NCBI GenBank assembly: GCA_021325365.1
Contig: JAJPHF010000013.1
Coordinates: 1-64,000, forward strand
Direction of reading: 5' to 3'
DNA length: 64,000 nucleotides
Source of the DNA: Pseudomonadota bacterium
GTDB lineage: Bacteria; Chloroflexota; UBA6077; JAJPHF01
Position numbers and translations under genes: made by a program. The notes under the pieces are model-generated. The model did no database searches, was not told where the DNA came from, and saw nothing but the letters and a program-made list of their open reading frames with translations. This document shows, piece after piece, positions 1-8,102 of the stretch; the first letter of the stretch is position 1; each line of letters opens with the position of its first letter.

Positions 1-102
1 ACGGGGGCAGTGGCGCTCGCAGTATTCCGCGCCACAGGCCGCGGGCGGCCACGAGAGCCGCCCCTACGACACGCGGGCCGCTCACCTGGCGCGCAAACGG
101 CT

Positions 103-366
103 CTAGGTAGGCGCTTCAGAGATCACTGTCAGCCCTGGCACCGTCATGTAGTGCCGGCGATTGTGTGTCACGAGCGGGATGCCGTGCAGAAGCGCGGTCG
201 CGGCTTGCCAGGCATCCGCCGCGGAAATCGGACGGCCAAGCCGTTCGCTGGCCGTCCGCACGTACGCCCAATGCCTACACAGATCGTGGGGCCAAACCAT
301 CGCGCCAGGCTCGAATCGTGGCCAGGAACTCGTCCTCCGACTCGTCCTCTGGCCAGAAGTCCCCAA
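103..366 (-). pseudogene. Truncated PIN-domain (VapC-type) toxin
   Basis: The last 55 or so residues match the C-terminal half of a PIN ribonuclease: a GRPISAADAWQAATALLHG stretch with a conserved Asp, followed by PLVTHNRRHY. PIN toxins are about 130 residues and begin with an acidic motif (ILLDT-like) that supplies the first metal ligand. That half is missing here: the first 25 residues are unrelated Arg/Ser-rich sequence and no such motif occurs in any frame upstream. A nuclease without those acids should be inactive, so I call it a remnant. It overlaps the 3' end of the putative antitoxin gene, the normal order for vapBC, which fits an internal deletion of the toxin. Confidence 0.55.
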
Positions 367-493
367 GCAGCTCGTCGATGTCCTCGATCGGTGCCACGCC
401 CTGCTGAGCGGCGATCTCCACCGTCGTCGGTGTGCCGGTCGGCACAGGCGGCACAGGGAGCTGCTGGCGTGCCGTGGCAGCCTTGTGCTCCAT
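275..493 (-). CDS. Probable antitoxin of a decayed VapBC-like pair
   Basis: A 72-residue acidic protein with a Pro/Thr-rich start, then a segment (about residues 25-65) containing IEDIDELLGDFWPEDESEDE followed by FLATIRAWR. Small acidic proteins of this type are commonly encoded directly upstream of PIN toxins in high-G+C bacteria. The identification rests mainly on its position ahead of the truncated toxin, which it overlaps. No DNA-binding fold is recognisable in the first residues, so it could also be an unrelated small protein. The toxin is broken, so this gene may persist only as a remnant or as a decoy antitoxin. Confidence 0.45.
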   Translation of the reverse strand: MEHKAATARQQLPVPPVPTGTPTTVEIAAQQGVAPIEDIDELLGDFWPEDESEDEFLATIRAWRDGLAPRSV

Positions 494-651
494 GTTGTCA
501 GCCCCCTGCCCCTGGTGAATCGCCAGACTACGTCAACTGACCGCGTCGAAATATCGGCTTCATCTTACCACGAAGGGATTGGCCAACCTCGGCTTGATCA
601 CCGCTCCGGACGAGCGACAGCAATTCCCGAGTAACCCGTAGTCTGGCCGGG

Positions 652-1467
652 TCAGTCGCCGGTGTAGTCGATCCCCAGCAGGCGGCCGATGTGCTCGACG
701 AGGGCGGTGAAGCGCGGGTCGAGGCGGGTGGCGGCGGCGCGGGGCCGGGGGAGGTCGATCGGCACGACCTCGGCGACGCGGCCGGGGCGCGGCGTCATGA
801 CGATAACGCGGTCGGCCAGGAACACCGCCTCCGGGATGCTGTGCGTGATGAGCACACTGGTCTTGCGGCTCTCGCTCCAGATGCGGAGCAGCTCCAGGTT
901 CATCTGATCGCGGGTGAGGGCGTCGAGCGCGCCGAACGGCTCGTCCATGAGCAAGAGGCGCGGGTCGTGGACGAGCGCGCGGCAGATGGCGACGCGCTGC
1001 TGCATGCCGCCCGATAGCTCGCGCGGATAGCGGGCGGCAAACTCGGCGATGCCGGCCAGGGCGAGCAGGTGGCGGGCGCGCTCGACGTAGGCGCGCCGGT
1101 CGCGGTGCAGGATCTCGATGGGCAGCAGCACGTTGTCGAGGACGGTGCGCCACTTCAGCAAGACGGGCGCCTGGAAGACCATGCCGACGCCCTCGACGGG
1201 GCCGCGTACCGGGGCGCCGAAGATCTCGACGGCGCCGCTAGACGGCGGGACGAGCCCGGCCAGGATCTTCAGCACGGTGGTCTTGCCGCAGCCGCTGGGG
1301 CCGACGATCGTGACGAACTCCTCGGCGCCCACGGTGAAGGCGACGTCCTCCAGCGCCTTTACCGGACCGGCGCGCGTGCCGTAGACCTTCAGCACGTCGC
1401 GGACAGCGATGGCGGGGGCGGCCTCGCCCGGGCGCGGCTGGGTGATGGTATTGGCTGGCGTCGTCAT
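652..1467 (-). CDS. ABC transporter ATPase, NitT/TauT family
   Basis: Cytoplasmic ATPase (271 aa) of an importer for nitrate, sulfonate, taurine or pyrimidine-precursor type substrates. All motifs are intact: Walker A GPSGCGKT (56-63), Q-loop Gln99, signature LSGGMQQR (151-158), Walker B LLLMDEP (171-177), D-loop, and the switch His209 in LITHS. The sequence resembles SsuB/TauB. I chose the ATG at 1467 because a GGAG lies a few bases upstream and the open frame further 5' overlaps the preceding gene. It is the last gene of a minus-strand operon (permease, binding protein, ATPase) and begins 17 bp after the binding-protein stop. The substrate cannot be read from sequence. Confidence 0.9.
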   Translation of the reverse strand: MTTPANTITQPRPGEAAPAIAVRDVLKVYGTRAGPVKALEDVAFTVGAEEFVTIVGPSGCGKTTVLKILAGLVPPSSGAVEIFGAPVRGPVEGVGMVFQAPVLLKWRTVLDNVLLPIEILHRDRRAYVERARHLLALAGIAEFAARYPRELSGGMQQRVAICRALVHDPRLLLMDEPFGALDALTRDQMNLELLRIWSESRKTSVLITHSIPEAVFLADRVIVMTPRPGRVAEVVPIDLPRPRAAATRLDPRFTALVEHIGRLLGIDYTGD

Positions 1468-1484
1468 GTGGCTCCGCTCGGGCG

Positions 1485-2615
1485 CTACGTCTTGGGCAGG
1501 ACGCCGCGCGGGGCGTACTCGGTCGTCCAGAACTCGTTGAAGTCCACCGGGCGCTTCATATCCGTGTAGTTCGCGATGACGAGCTGGTAGGTCTGGCGCA
1601 TCTTGTCTTCCGACATGGTGCCGATGCCGTTGCGACGCACCTCGTCCACCATCAGGAAGTCGATGGCGACCTGTAGCTCGCGGCGGGCGATGTCGCGGTC
1701 GAGCGCCGGGTTGTACTTGAGCGTGATGGCGTTCGCGGCGTCGGGGTCCTGCACGCACCAGGCGATCGCCTCGGCCAGCGCCTGGAAGAACGCCTTCGCC
1801 ATCTCCGGGTCGCCGCGCAGCGTGTCGTCGGTGACGACGATGCCGTTGTTGTACATGTCGAGGCCGAAGTCGGCGTAGAGCAGGGCCGTCATCTCCTCGT
1901 TCTGCTTCTTGCCCGCGGCCTCCCAGGTGGGCCAGGAAGTGTAATAGTCGAACGAGCCGGAGGCGCGCCCGGCCTGGACCGCCGGCAGCTTCGAGGGGAA
2001 GTCCATGACGAGCGTCTGCACCTTGCCAGCGTCGAAGTTGTTGATCTTGGCGAAGGCCGGGAGCATGACCAGGCTGGCGTCGCCCGCCGTGGTGGCGATG
2101 GTCTTGCCCTCGAGGTCAGCGGGCTTGGCGATGCCGTTCTTCTTGGGCGACAGGACGCTCATGAGGTTCTTGTAATGGGTCATGAAGGCGATCTTGGCGG
2201 CGGCGCCCTCGGCACGGGCGAGGATCGTCGCACCGGTGTCGGCGAGGCCGAAGTCGGCCGACTTGGCGGCCACCTTGCGCACGCAGTCGCCCGAGCCCTG
2301 GGCGGAGGCGAACTTCACGTTGAAGCCGGCGCGGGCGAACTCGCCGTGGTCCTGGCCGGCGTAGTAGAAGGCGTGCTTGCCGTAGGGCGTGACGTCGAGC
2401 AGGAAGGTGATGTCGCGCACGCGTCCCTGGGCGGGCGCCTGCGCGGCGGGCGCGCTGCCTGTGGCGGGCTTGGGGGCGGGCGCGGGAGTGCAGCCGGCGA
2501 GCAGGCCGGCCGTGGCGACGCCCAGGCCGACGCCGGGCGCCGCGGCCAGCAGCTGCCGGCGCGTCAGCCGGCGGCCGCGCGCGGACGTTGGCTGCGGCGA
2601 TGCGTGGTCGGTCAT
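1485..2615 (-). CDS. ABC substrate-binding lipoprotein, NMT1/THI5-like
   Basis: A 376-residue exported binding protein. The N-terminus has a twin-arginine-like start (TRRQLL, 18-23) and a lipobox LLAGC with the modified Cys at 42, so it is probably a Tat-exported lipoprotein on the outer face of the membrane. A Pro/Ala linker follows, then the type-2 periplasmic binding fold of the NMT1/THI5/SsuA superfamily (VTPYGKHAFYYAGQDHGEFA is typical of the first strand and helix). It sits between its permease and ATPase genes, so unlike the other binding proteins in this window it has its own transporter. A thiamine-precursor or sulfonate-type ligand is possible but unproven. Confidence 0.88.
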   Translation of the reverse strand: MTDHASPQPTSARGRRLTRRQLLAAAPGVGLGVATAGLLAGCTPAPAPKPATGSAPAAQAPAQGRVRDITFLLDVTPYGKHAFYYAGQDHGEFARAGFNVKFASAQGSGDCVRKVAAKSADFGLADTGATILARAEGAAAKIAFMTHYKNLMSVLSPKKNGIAKPADLEGKTIATTAGDASLVMLPAFAKINNFDAGKVQTLVMDFPSKLPAVQAGRASGSFDYYTSWPTWEAAGKKQNEEMTALLYADFGLDMYNNGIVVTDDTLRGDPEMAKAFFQALAEAIAWCVQDPDAANAITLKYNPALDRDIARRELQVAIDFLMVDEVRRNGIGTMSEDKMRQTYQLVIANYTDMKRPVDFNEFWTTEYAPRGVLPKT

Positions 2616-2681
2616 AGCTGCCCTCCTATGGATGGCCCCGCGCGTCCGCGTCGGGGTGAGCGTCGGCGTTCGGGTACGCCG

Positions 2682-3464
2682 CTACATGCTGGTCGGAATC
2701 TCCTCGGCCTCGGTGACGCCCCAGGGGACGATCAGCCGTTCGAGCACGACGACGGCGGCGAACAGCGCCAGCCCCATCAGCGACAGCAGGATGAACGAGG
2801 AAAAGCTCATCGCCGTCCGGAGCTGCGCGTTGGCGATGACGATCAGGTAGCCGAGGCCCTCGTTGCCGCCGACGAACTCGCCGATGATCGCGCCGATGAC
2901 GGCCAGGGTGATGGCGACCTTCAGCCCGCTAAAGATGAACGGCAGCGAGTAGGGGAAGCGGATCTTCACGAACTCCTGCCAGCGGCTCCCGTTCAGCACC
3001 TTCACCAGGTCGAGCAGCTCGGGATCGGCGGCGCGCATGCCGGTGGCGGTGCTGATGACGATTGGGAAGAAGGCGACGAGCAGGGCGATGAGCGCCTTCG
3101 ACTGCAAGCCGTAGCCGACCCAGATGAGCAGCAGCGGCGCCACGGCGACCTTCGGCACGATCTGTAGGACGAGGATCACCGGGTAGACGACGTTTTGCAG
3201 CGGGCGCGAGTAGACGATGGCGATGGCCGCGACGATGCCGAGCAGGACGGCGAGCAGGAAGCCGATCAGCGTCTCGTAGAAGGTGACCCAGGTGTGGGTA
3301 GCGTAGAGGTCGGCGCGGCTGGCGAACTCTTGCCAGATGGCGCTGGGGGCGGGCACCAGGAAGTCGGGGACCTGGAACAGGCGGACGGCAGCCTCCCAGA
3401 GCCCGATCGCCACGACGATCGCGACGATGGCGGTGACGACCTCGCGGGGGCGGATAGCGGTCAT
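2682..3464 (-). CDS. ABC transporter permease, SsuC/TauC type
   Basis: Integral membrane permease of 260 residues with about six hydrophobic segments and the binding-protein-dependent transport (EAA) loop around GLKVAITLAVIGAIIGEFVG, characteristic of the NitT/TauT group. The ATG at 3464 has a strong GGGGAGG ribosome site. The longer upstream frame is Arg/Ala-rich and lacks one. It is the first gene of the importer operon; the binding protein starts 66 bp downstream. The region upstream (3465-3614) holds the divergent start of an MFS gene, so regulation of the two may be linked, although no operator is evident. Confidence 0.9.
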   Translation of the reverse strand: MTAIRPREVVTAIVAIVVAIGLWEAAVRLFQVPDFLVPAPSAIWQEFASRADLYATHTWVTFYETLIGFLLAVLLGIVAAIAIVYSRPLQNVVYPVILVLQIVPKVAVAPLLLIWVGYGLQSKALIALLVAFFPIVISTATGMRAADPELLDLVKVLNGSRWQEFVKIRFPYSLPFIFSGLKVAITLAVIGAIIGEFVGGNEGLGYLIVIANAQLRTAMSFSSFILLSLMGLALFAAVVVLERLIVPWGVTEAEEIPTSM

Positions 3465-3635
3465 GGCGCCTCCCCGGGCGGCGCGAGCGATTGGCCCACA
3501 TGCTACTAAGGCGCTTCGCCCGCGGTCAAGCGCGGCACAGGGCACGGCGCGCGCCGGCCCTACCCTGGTGGCGCTTGGCCTGCTATAAGTGCGTGTCACA
3601 CTTCCCGCAGGCGAGTGGAGATTAGCGAGGCGGCC

Positions 3636-4853
3636 ATGCAGCTTTCCCGCAACGCGGTGCTAGCTCTGTGTACCGGCGTGCTGGTGCTTACGTCGGCGAG
3701 CATTACGGTGTTCAGCCTGTGCCTGCCGTGGGTCGAGCGCGAGTTTGGCTGGCCGCGGGCGGTGTCCACGATCCCGTACACGGTGGCGATGGTCGCCTGG
3801 GGCATCAGCGCGCCGATCTTCGGCAAGCTGGCCGACGACCACGGCACGCGCCCCGTCATGCTGGGCGGGATCATCACGATGGCGACCGGCTTTCTGGGCA
3901 TGGGGCTGGCCCAGAACTTCTGGCAGCTGGCGGTCGCCTTCGGCGTGCTGACGGGGACGGCGATGGGCGCCTGCGGCATCAGCATGGGCGCGCTGCTCGT
4001 GTCCAAGCACTTCGACGCGCGCAGCCGCGGCTGGGCAGTGAGCGTCGTGCAGGCGGCGTCGCCGCTCTATCCGCTGCTCTTCGCGCCGCTGCTCTATCTG
4101 GTGATCCGGGCGTTCGACTGGCGGACGGCGGCGCTGGTGACGAGCGGGCTGCTGTGGTTCGTGGCGCTGCCGCTAGCCTGGGTGGGGGCGCGCGACCCCG
4201 ACACGGCCCAGCTCGGCGGGCACGCGCGCCTGCCCTGGCGCGCCTGCCTGCCATACCTGCGCAACCGCTCGATGCTGGCGCTGTTCGCGGCGCGGCTGGC
4301 CTGCGGGCTGGCGTTCTTCCAGAGCGCCCACCTGGTGGCGATGAGCATCAGCAAGGGGTTCGACCCGCACGTCGGCACCACGGCGCTGAGCATCTTCGGC
4401 CTGTCGGCGGTGAGCTGGGCGCTGATCTTCGGCCGGCTGGCCGACCGCTTCGGGCGCTCGCGCACGCTGGGCGTGAGCTACCTGCTGCGCGGCGTGGGCA
4501 CCTTGGCGCTGGCGCTGACGGTGCCGTCGGAGATCGGGTTCTACGCGCTGGTCGCCATCGGCATCGGGCCGACGTTCGGCACCATCGCCGTGCAGAACGT
4601 GCTGTTTTACGAGGTGGTCGGCCCGCGGCTGGCGGGGCTGATCCTCGGGCTGAGCTTCATCGTACACCAGATTGGCTCGTCGATCGGCCCACAGCTTGGC
4701 AGCATCATCTTCGACGTGACCAAGTCCTACGATCAGTACCAGTTCGTGCTGGGGTTGATCCTGTTAGTGTCGGCCGCCATCTGCTTCAGCGTCGACATCA
4801 AGAAGCTGGGGGCGCTGCCGGTCGGGCCAGTGGTGGCGCCGGCACGGGCGTAG
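3636..4853 (+). CDS. MFS transporter
   Basis: A 405-residue major facilitator superfamily carrier with 12 predicted membrane helices. The loop after helix 2 carries GKLADDHGTRPVMLGG, and the equivalent loop after helix 8 carries GRLADRFGRSRTLG; this pair is the MFS signature. It resembles the oxalate/formate or monocarboxylate group, but the substrate is not readable. The ATG at 3636 has a GCGAGG site just upstream; a GTG at 3615 would add seven residues. A TATAAG at 3584-3589 may be its -10. The next gene, 200 bp downstream, is a CoxL-type hydroxylase subunit, so the carrier may import or export a related organic compound. Confidence 0.85.
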   Translation: MQLSRNAVLALCTGVLVLTSASITVFSLCLPWVEREFGWPRAVSTIPYTVAMVAWGISAPIFGKLADDHGTRPVMLGGIITMATGFLGMGLAQNFWQLAVAFGVLTGTAMGACGISMGALLVSKHFDARSRGWAVSVVQAASPLYPLLFAPLLYLVIRAFDWRTAALVTSGLLWFVALPLAWVGARDPDTAQLGGHARLPWRACLPYLRNRSMLALFAARLACGLAFFQSAHLVAMSISKGFDPHVGTTALSIFGLSAVSWALIFGRLADRFGRSRTLGVSYLLRGVGTLALALTVPSEIGFYALVAIGIGPTFGTIAVQNVLFYEVVGPRLAGLILGLSFIVHQIGSSIGPQLGSIIFDVTKSYDQYQFVLGLILLVSAAICFSVDIKKLGALPVGPVVAPARA

Positions 4854-4857
4854 GTCG

Positions 4858-5045
4858 GCCCCCCCGACCCCCCAATCCTGGGGGGAGAGGGAGAGGAGGG
4901 GAGCTGGGGGGACACCCCCCAATCCCCCCGGCAGGGGAGCGCCCCTGCACCCCCGGGGAGAGGACGAGGCGAGGGAGCAGGCCCCCGGCGGGGGAGTGGC
5001 CTGGGCAAGCCGGCAAGCGGCAGCCCCCAGCGGCGAGGGGAGGGA
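4858..5045 (-). repeat. G/C-tract dispersed repeat, type 1, copy A
   Basis: An intergenic block of runs of five to seven C or G separated by short spacers. Read on the minus strand it contains GGGGGTGCAGGGGCGCTCCC, then CCGGGGGG, GGGGGGTGTCCCCCC, a CCAGGATTGGGGGG unit and a final GGGGGGG tract. The same order, with only a few differences, occurs on the plus strand at 53498-53597, so this is a dispersed element rather than random G+C bias. Several short hairpins are possible. It separates the MFS gene from the hydroxylase gene and could act as terminator, G-quadruplex former or mobile sequence. Confidence 0.7.
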
Positions 5046-5050
5046 GCGGG

Positions 5051-7576
5051 ATGGCGGAGGCGGCGAGGGGGTCGGTTGGGGCGAGCGTGCGGCGGAAGGA
5101 GGACCGCCGGCTGCTGACAGGGGCCGGGCGCTACGTGGCCGACCTGGCGCTGCCCGGATCCCTGCACGTGGCCTTCGTGCGCAGTCCCCACGCGCATGCC
5201 CGCATCCGCGCGCTGGATACGGCGCCGACGCGGGCGCTGCCAGGCGTCGTCGCCGTTGTGGACGGCGCGGCGGCGTTCGACCGGCTAGGGCCGCTGCCGA
5301 GCTTCCTCTGGAAGGTGCCGGGGCCGGTGATCCGCGAGGCGGTACAGCCCGTCGTCAAGACGGAGACCGAGCCGCTGATGGCGGTGGACCGGGCGCGGTT
5401 CGCCGGCGAGGCCGTGGCGCTGGTGCTGGCCGAGAGCCGCTACGTGGCCGAGGACGGCGCCGAGCGGGTGGCGGTGGCCTACGAGCCGCTGGCCGCGGTG
5501 ACCGACGTGGCCGTGGCGCGGCAGCCCGGTGCCCCCCTCGTCCATCCGGAGTGGGGCGACAACCTGGCCGTGCGGGTACACGTGGCCGCGGGCGACGTGG
5601 ACGGCGCGTTCGCGCGGGCGGCGTGCGTGGTGCGGCGGCGCTTCACGGTACAGCGGCTGACGGGCGTGCCGCTGGAGACGCGCGGCGTGGTGGCGCGGCC
5701 GGAGCCCGCCGGCGGGCTGACCGTCTGGTCGTCCACGCAGACGCCGCACGCGCTGCGCGACGTGATCGCCGGGCAGACGGGGCTGGACGCCGAGCGCATC
5801 CGCGTCGTCGCGCCCGACGTGGGCGGCGGCTTCGGCATCAAGGCGCTGGTGTACCCGGAAGAGGTGCTGATCGCGTGGTTGGCGCTGGAGCACGGCCGGC
5901 CGGTGCAGTGGATCGAGGACCGCCACGAGCACTTCCTGAGCGCGATCCACTCGCGCGACCAGGAGCACGCGATCGAGCTGGCGCTGGCCGCCGACGGCGC
6001 GATCCTGGCGCTGCGCGACCACTTCACGATCGACATGGGCGCCTACAACCCGCTGGGCCTGGTACAGCCGTACAACAGCGCCGCCCACCTGATCGGGCCG
6101 TACCGCGTGCCGGCGGTCGAGGTGGAGGCGGCGGGCTACGTGACGAACAAGACGCCGCTGGCCCCGTATCGCGGCGCAGGGCGCCCCGAGGCGGTGTTCG
6201 CGATGGACCGGGCGCTCGACTGCGCGGCCCGCGAGCTAGGCATGGACCCGGCCGAGCTGCGGCGGCGGAACGTGGTCACGGCGGCCGAGATGCCTTACGA
6301 CGTGGGCATCCTGTACCGCGACGGGCAGCCGCTGGTCTACGACAGCGGCGACTACCCGGCCTGTCTGGAGCAGGCGCTGGCGATGGTCGGCTACGAGGCG
6401 GTGCGGCGCGAGCAGCCGGCCCTGCGGGCGCGCGGCATCTACCGCGGGGTGGGGCTGTCGGCCTATGTGGAGGGCACGGGCATCGGGCCGTTCGAGGGCG
6501 GCCGGGTGGCGCTCGACGCGGACGGCCACGTGTGGGTATACACGGGTGCCTGCTCACAGGGGCAGGGCCACGAGACGACGTTTGCCCAGGTGGCGGCGGA
6601 CGAGCTGCGGGTGGGCCTGGACCAGGTGACGGTGGTGGGCGGGGACACGGCCGGCATCGAGCGGGGCTGGGGCACGCTCGCCAGCCGCAGCGCGGCCATC
6701 GCCGGCACGGCGATCGCGGGCGCGGCGCAGGACGTGGGCGCGCGGCTGCGCGAGCTAGCCGCCGAGATGCTGGAGGCCAGCCCCGCCGACCTGGAGCTGC
6801 ACGCGGGCACCGTGCGCGTAGTCGGCACGCCGAGCCGGTCGGCCACGTTCGCGCAGCTCGTGGCGCGGGCGGGACCTACCCCCCCGGCCCCCCTCCCGGT
6901 GCGGGAAGGGGGTGAGGACGGACCCCCTCCCCCAACCCCCTCCCTCCATAGGGGGCGGGGGCTTCCGGCGGCGCCGGGGGTAGCGGAGCCAGCCCCCCCC
7001 TTCCTTCAGAGGGAAGGGGGGCCGGGGGGGTTAGGTCAGCACGCGCCCGAGCACGCGGCGGTGCTGGAGGCGACGCGGTACTTCGAGCCGCCGACGGTGA
7101 CGTACGCGAACGCGGTCCACGCGGCGGTGGTGGACGTGGACGTGGAGACGGGCGCGGTGCGGCTGCGTGAGTACGTCGTGGTCCACGACTGTGGCCGTGT
7201 CATCAACCCGCTGATCGTGGAGGGGCAGGTGGTGGGCGGCGTGGCGCAGGGGATCGGCGGCGCGCTGCTGGAGGAGCTGCCGTACGACGCGAACGGGCAG
7301 CTGCTCGCGGCCAGCCTGATGGACTACCTGCTGCCGACCGCCGAAGAGATGCCAGCGTTCGCGCTGGGCCACGTCGAGAGCGCGTCGCCGCGCAATCCGC
7401 TCGGGTTCAAGGGCCTGGGCGAGGGCGGCGCCATCTCGCCACCGGCAGCGATCGCCAACGCCGTCGAGGACGCCCTGCGGCCGTTCGGCGTCGAGGTCAC
7501 TGCGACGCCGCTGTCGCCCGAGCGCGTGCGGGCGCTGATCGACGCGGCCGCCGCCCGCGAGCAGGCGCCGCGCTAG
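5051..7576 (+). CDS. Form-II CoxL-like molybdenum hydroxylase large subunit
   Basis: An 841-residue molybdopterin-binding subunit of the xanthine dehydrogenase/aldehyde oxidase/CO dehydrogenase family. The N-terminal a/b-hammerhead domain starts at RKEDRRLLTGAGRYVADL. The Mo-cofactor domains carry DVGGGFGIK, the active-site loop PYRGAGRPE (the AYRGAGR form typical of form-II or aldehyde-oxidase-like members, not AYRCSFR of true CO dehydrogenase), SCSQGQGHE-type cofactor contacts, and the catalytic Glu in KGLGEGG near the C-terminus. No FAD (CoxM) or 2Fe-2S (CoxS) subunit gene is adjacent. Residues about 608-663 are a low-complexity Pro/Gly insert encoded by a repeat (6873-7037); the family normally has a short link there. 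The ATG at 5051 has GGGAGCGGG upstream. Its stop overlaps the stop of the next, convergent gene. Confidence 0.88.
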   Translation: MAEAARGSVGASVRRKEDRRLLTGAGRYVADLALPGSLHVAFVRSPHAHARIRALDTAPTRALPGVVAVVDGAAAFDRLGPLPSFLWKVPGPVIREAVQPVVKTETEPLMAVDRARFAGEAVALVLAESRYVAEDGAERVAVAYEPLAAVTDVAVARQPGAPLVHPEWGDNLAVRVHVAAGDVDGAFARAACVVRRRFTVQRLTGVPLETRGVVARPEPAGGLTVWSSTQTPHALRDVIAGQTGLDAERIRVVAPDVGGGFGIKALVYPEEVLIAWLALEHGRPVQWIEDRHEHFLSAIHSRDQEHAIELALAADGAILALRDHFTIDMGAYNPLGLVQPYNSAAHLIGPYRVPAVEVEAAGYVTNKTPLAPYRGAGRPEAVFAMDRALDCAARELGMDPAELRRRNVVTAAEMPYDVGILYRDGQPLVYDSGDYPACLEQALAMVGYEAVRREQPALRARGIYRGVGLSAYVEGTGIGPFEGGRVALDADGHVWVYTGACSQGQGHETTFAQVAADELRVGLDQVTVVGGDTAGIERGWGTLASRSAAIAGTAIAGAAQDVGARLRELAAEMLEASPADLELHAGTVRVVGTPSRSATFAQLVARAGPTPPAPLPVREGGEDGPPPPTPSLHRGRGLPAAPGVAEPAPPFLQREGGPGGLGQHAPEHAAVLEATRYFEPPTVTYANAVHAAVVDVDVETGAVRLREYVVVHDCGRVINPLIVEGQVVGGVAQGIGGALLEELPYDANGQLLAASLMDYLLPTAEEMPAFALGHVESASPRNPLGFKGLGEGGAISPPAAIANAVEDALRPFGVEVTATPLSPERVRALIDAAAAREQAPR
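6873..7037 (+). mobile_element. MITE-like G/C repeat inserted in frame in the CoxL-like gene (type 2, copy B)
   Basis: A 165-bp block, exactly 55 codons, with terminal inverted repeats. The left end reads GACCTACCCCCCCGGCCCCC and the right end is its near-perfect complement, GGGGGCCGGGGGGGTTAGGTC. Inside are further paired C and G runs. Related sequence lies at 34426-34470 and 48905-49004. The encoded peptide is Pro/Gly-rich and falls between a surface helix and the strand beginning LEATRYFEPP, where homologues have only a short linker. No target-site duplication is clear. No transposase is visible nearby, so it is non-autonomous if mobile. Confidence 0.65.
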
Positions 7577-7968
7577 TCGGATCCCGCCGGGACGGCTACG
7601 CCGAGGGCGTCGAGGAAGCCGTCGGGGTCTTCCAGGCTGAGGTAGAGGCGGCTGACGCGCATGGGGATGAACAGCACCCAGAAGGTGCGCGGCGGCGCCA
7701 GGCGTAGCTCGACCACGCCGCCCAGGGAGCCGTTGATCGCCAGGCGGCTCACCAGGTTGCCGTGGATGCCGACGCCCATCGTCCACAGCCGCGCTCGGCC
7801 CACGCACCGCGCGGCCACTACGCTGGCGCGCGGGAAGGCGTAGCGGAACAGACCGAAGCGGACCCGCACCGCCTCGCCCTCCAGGGCGACGTGGGCGGTG
7901 CGCGGCACCACGCCGCACAGCCAGAGGACCGGCTGCCACCAAGGGTCGAGCCGCATCGCGAACCGCAC
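7573..7968 (-). CDS. Conserved hypothetical protein, PH-like fold possible
   Basis: A 131-residue protein starting at a GTG preceded by an excellent AGGAGGTG site. The first 30 residues include a hydrophobic stretch (PVLWLCGVVP); the rest alternates hydrophobic and polar residues in short strands (VALEGEAVRVRFGLFRYAFP, VELRLAPPRTFWVLF) and ends in an acidic helix with SLEDPDGFLDAL. This strand-rich pattern with a final helix resembles small bacterial PH-like domains, but I cannot name a family. Its TAG overlaps the TAG of the CoxL-like gene within one CTAG, so the two genes converge with no spacer and must share or lack a terminator. Confidence 0.6.
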   Translation of the reverse strand: MRFAMRLDPWWQPVLWLCGVVPRTAHVALEGEAVRVRFGLFRYAFPRASVVAARCVGRARLWTMGVGIHGNLVSRLAINGSLGGVVELRLAPPRTFWVLFIPMRVSRLYLSLEDPDGFLDALGVAVPAGSD

Positions 7969-8059
7969 GACGCACCTCCTCTCAGCGATAGCATATCACT
8001 CGCCGGAATATTGTCGGGCACGCGACGTGCCTTGGCGGGAAGTGCTGCCGGAGACAAGC

Positions 8060-8089
8060 GCCGCGGGGCGCCCGCGGGCGCCCCGCGGC
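8060..8089. repeat. Perfect 30-bp GC palindrome upstream of the HAD gene
   Basis: The two 15-base halves (beginning GCCGCGGGGC) are exact complements with no loop. The palindrome ends 13 bp before the GTG start of the HAD phosphatase gene and just before its GGGGAGG ribosome site. In RNA it would form a very stable hairpin. It could be an upstream terminator, an mRNA stabiliser or a protein site; nothing in the sequence decides. Confidence 0.6.
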
Positions 8090-8102
8090 AGGGGAGGGCG
8101 CG

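Noticed and set aside
3668..5050. Long plus-strand frame extending the CoxL-like gene 5' by 461 codons
   Set aside because: It runs through the MFS gene in another frame and has Arg/Gly-rich composition; the family start with a ribosome site is at 5051.
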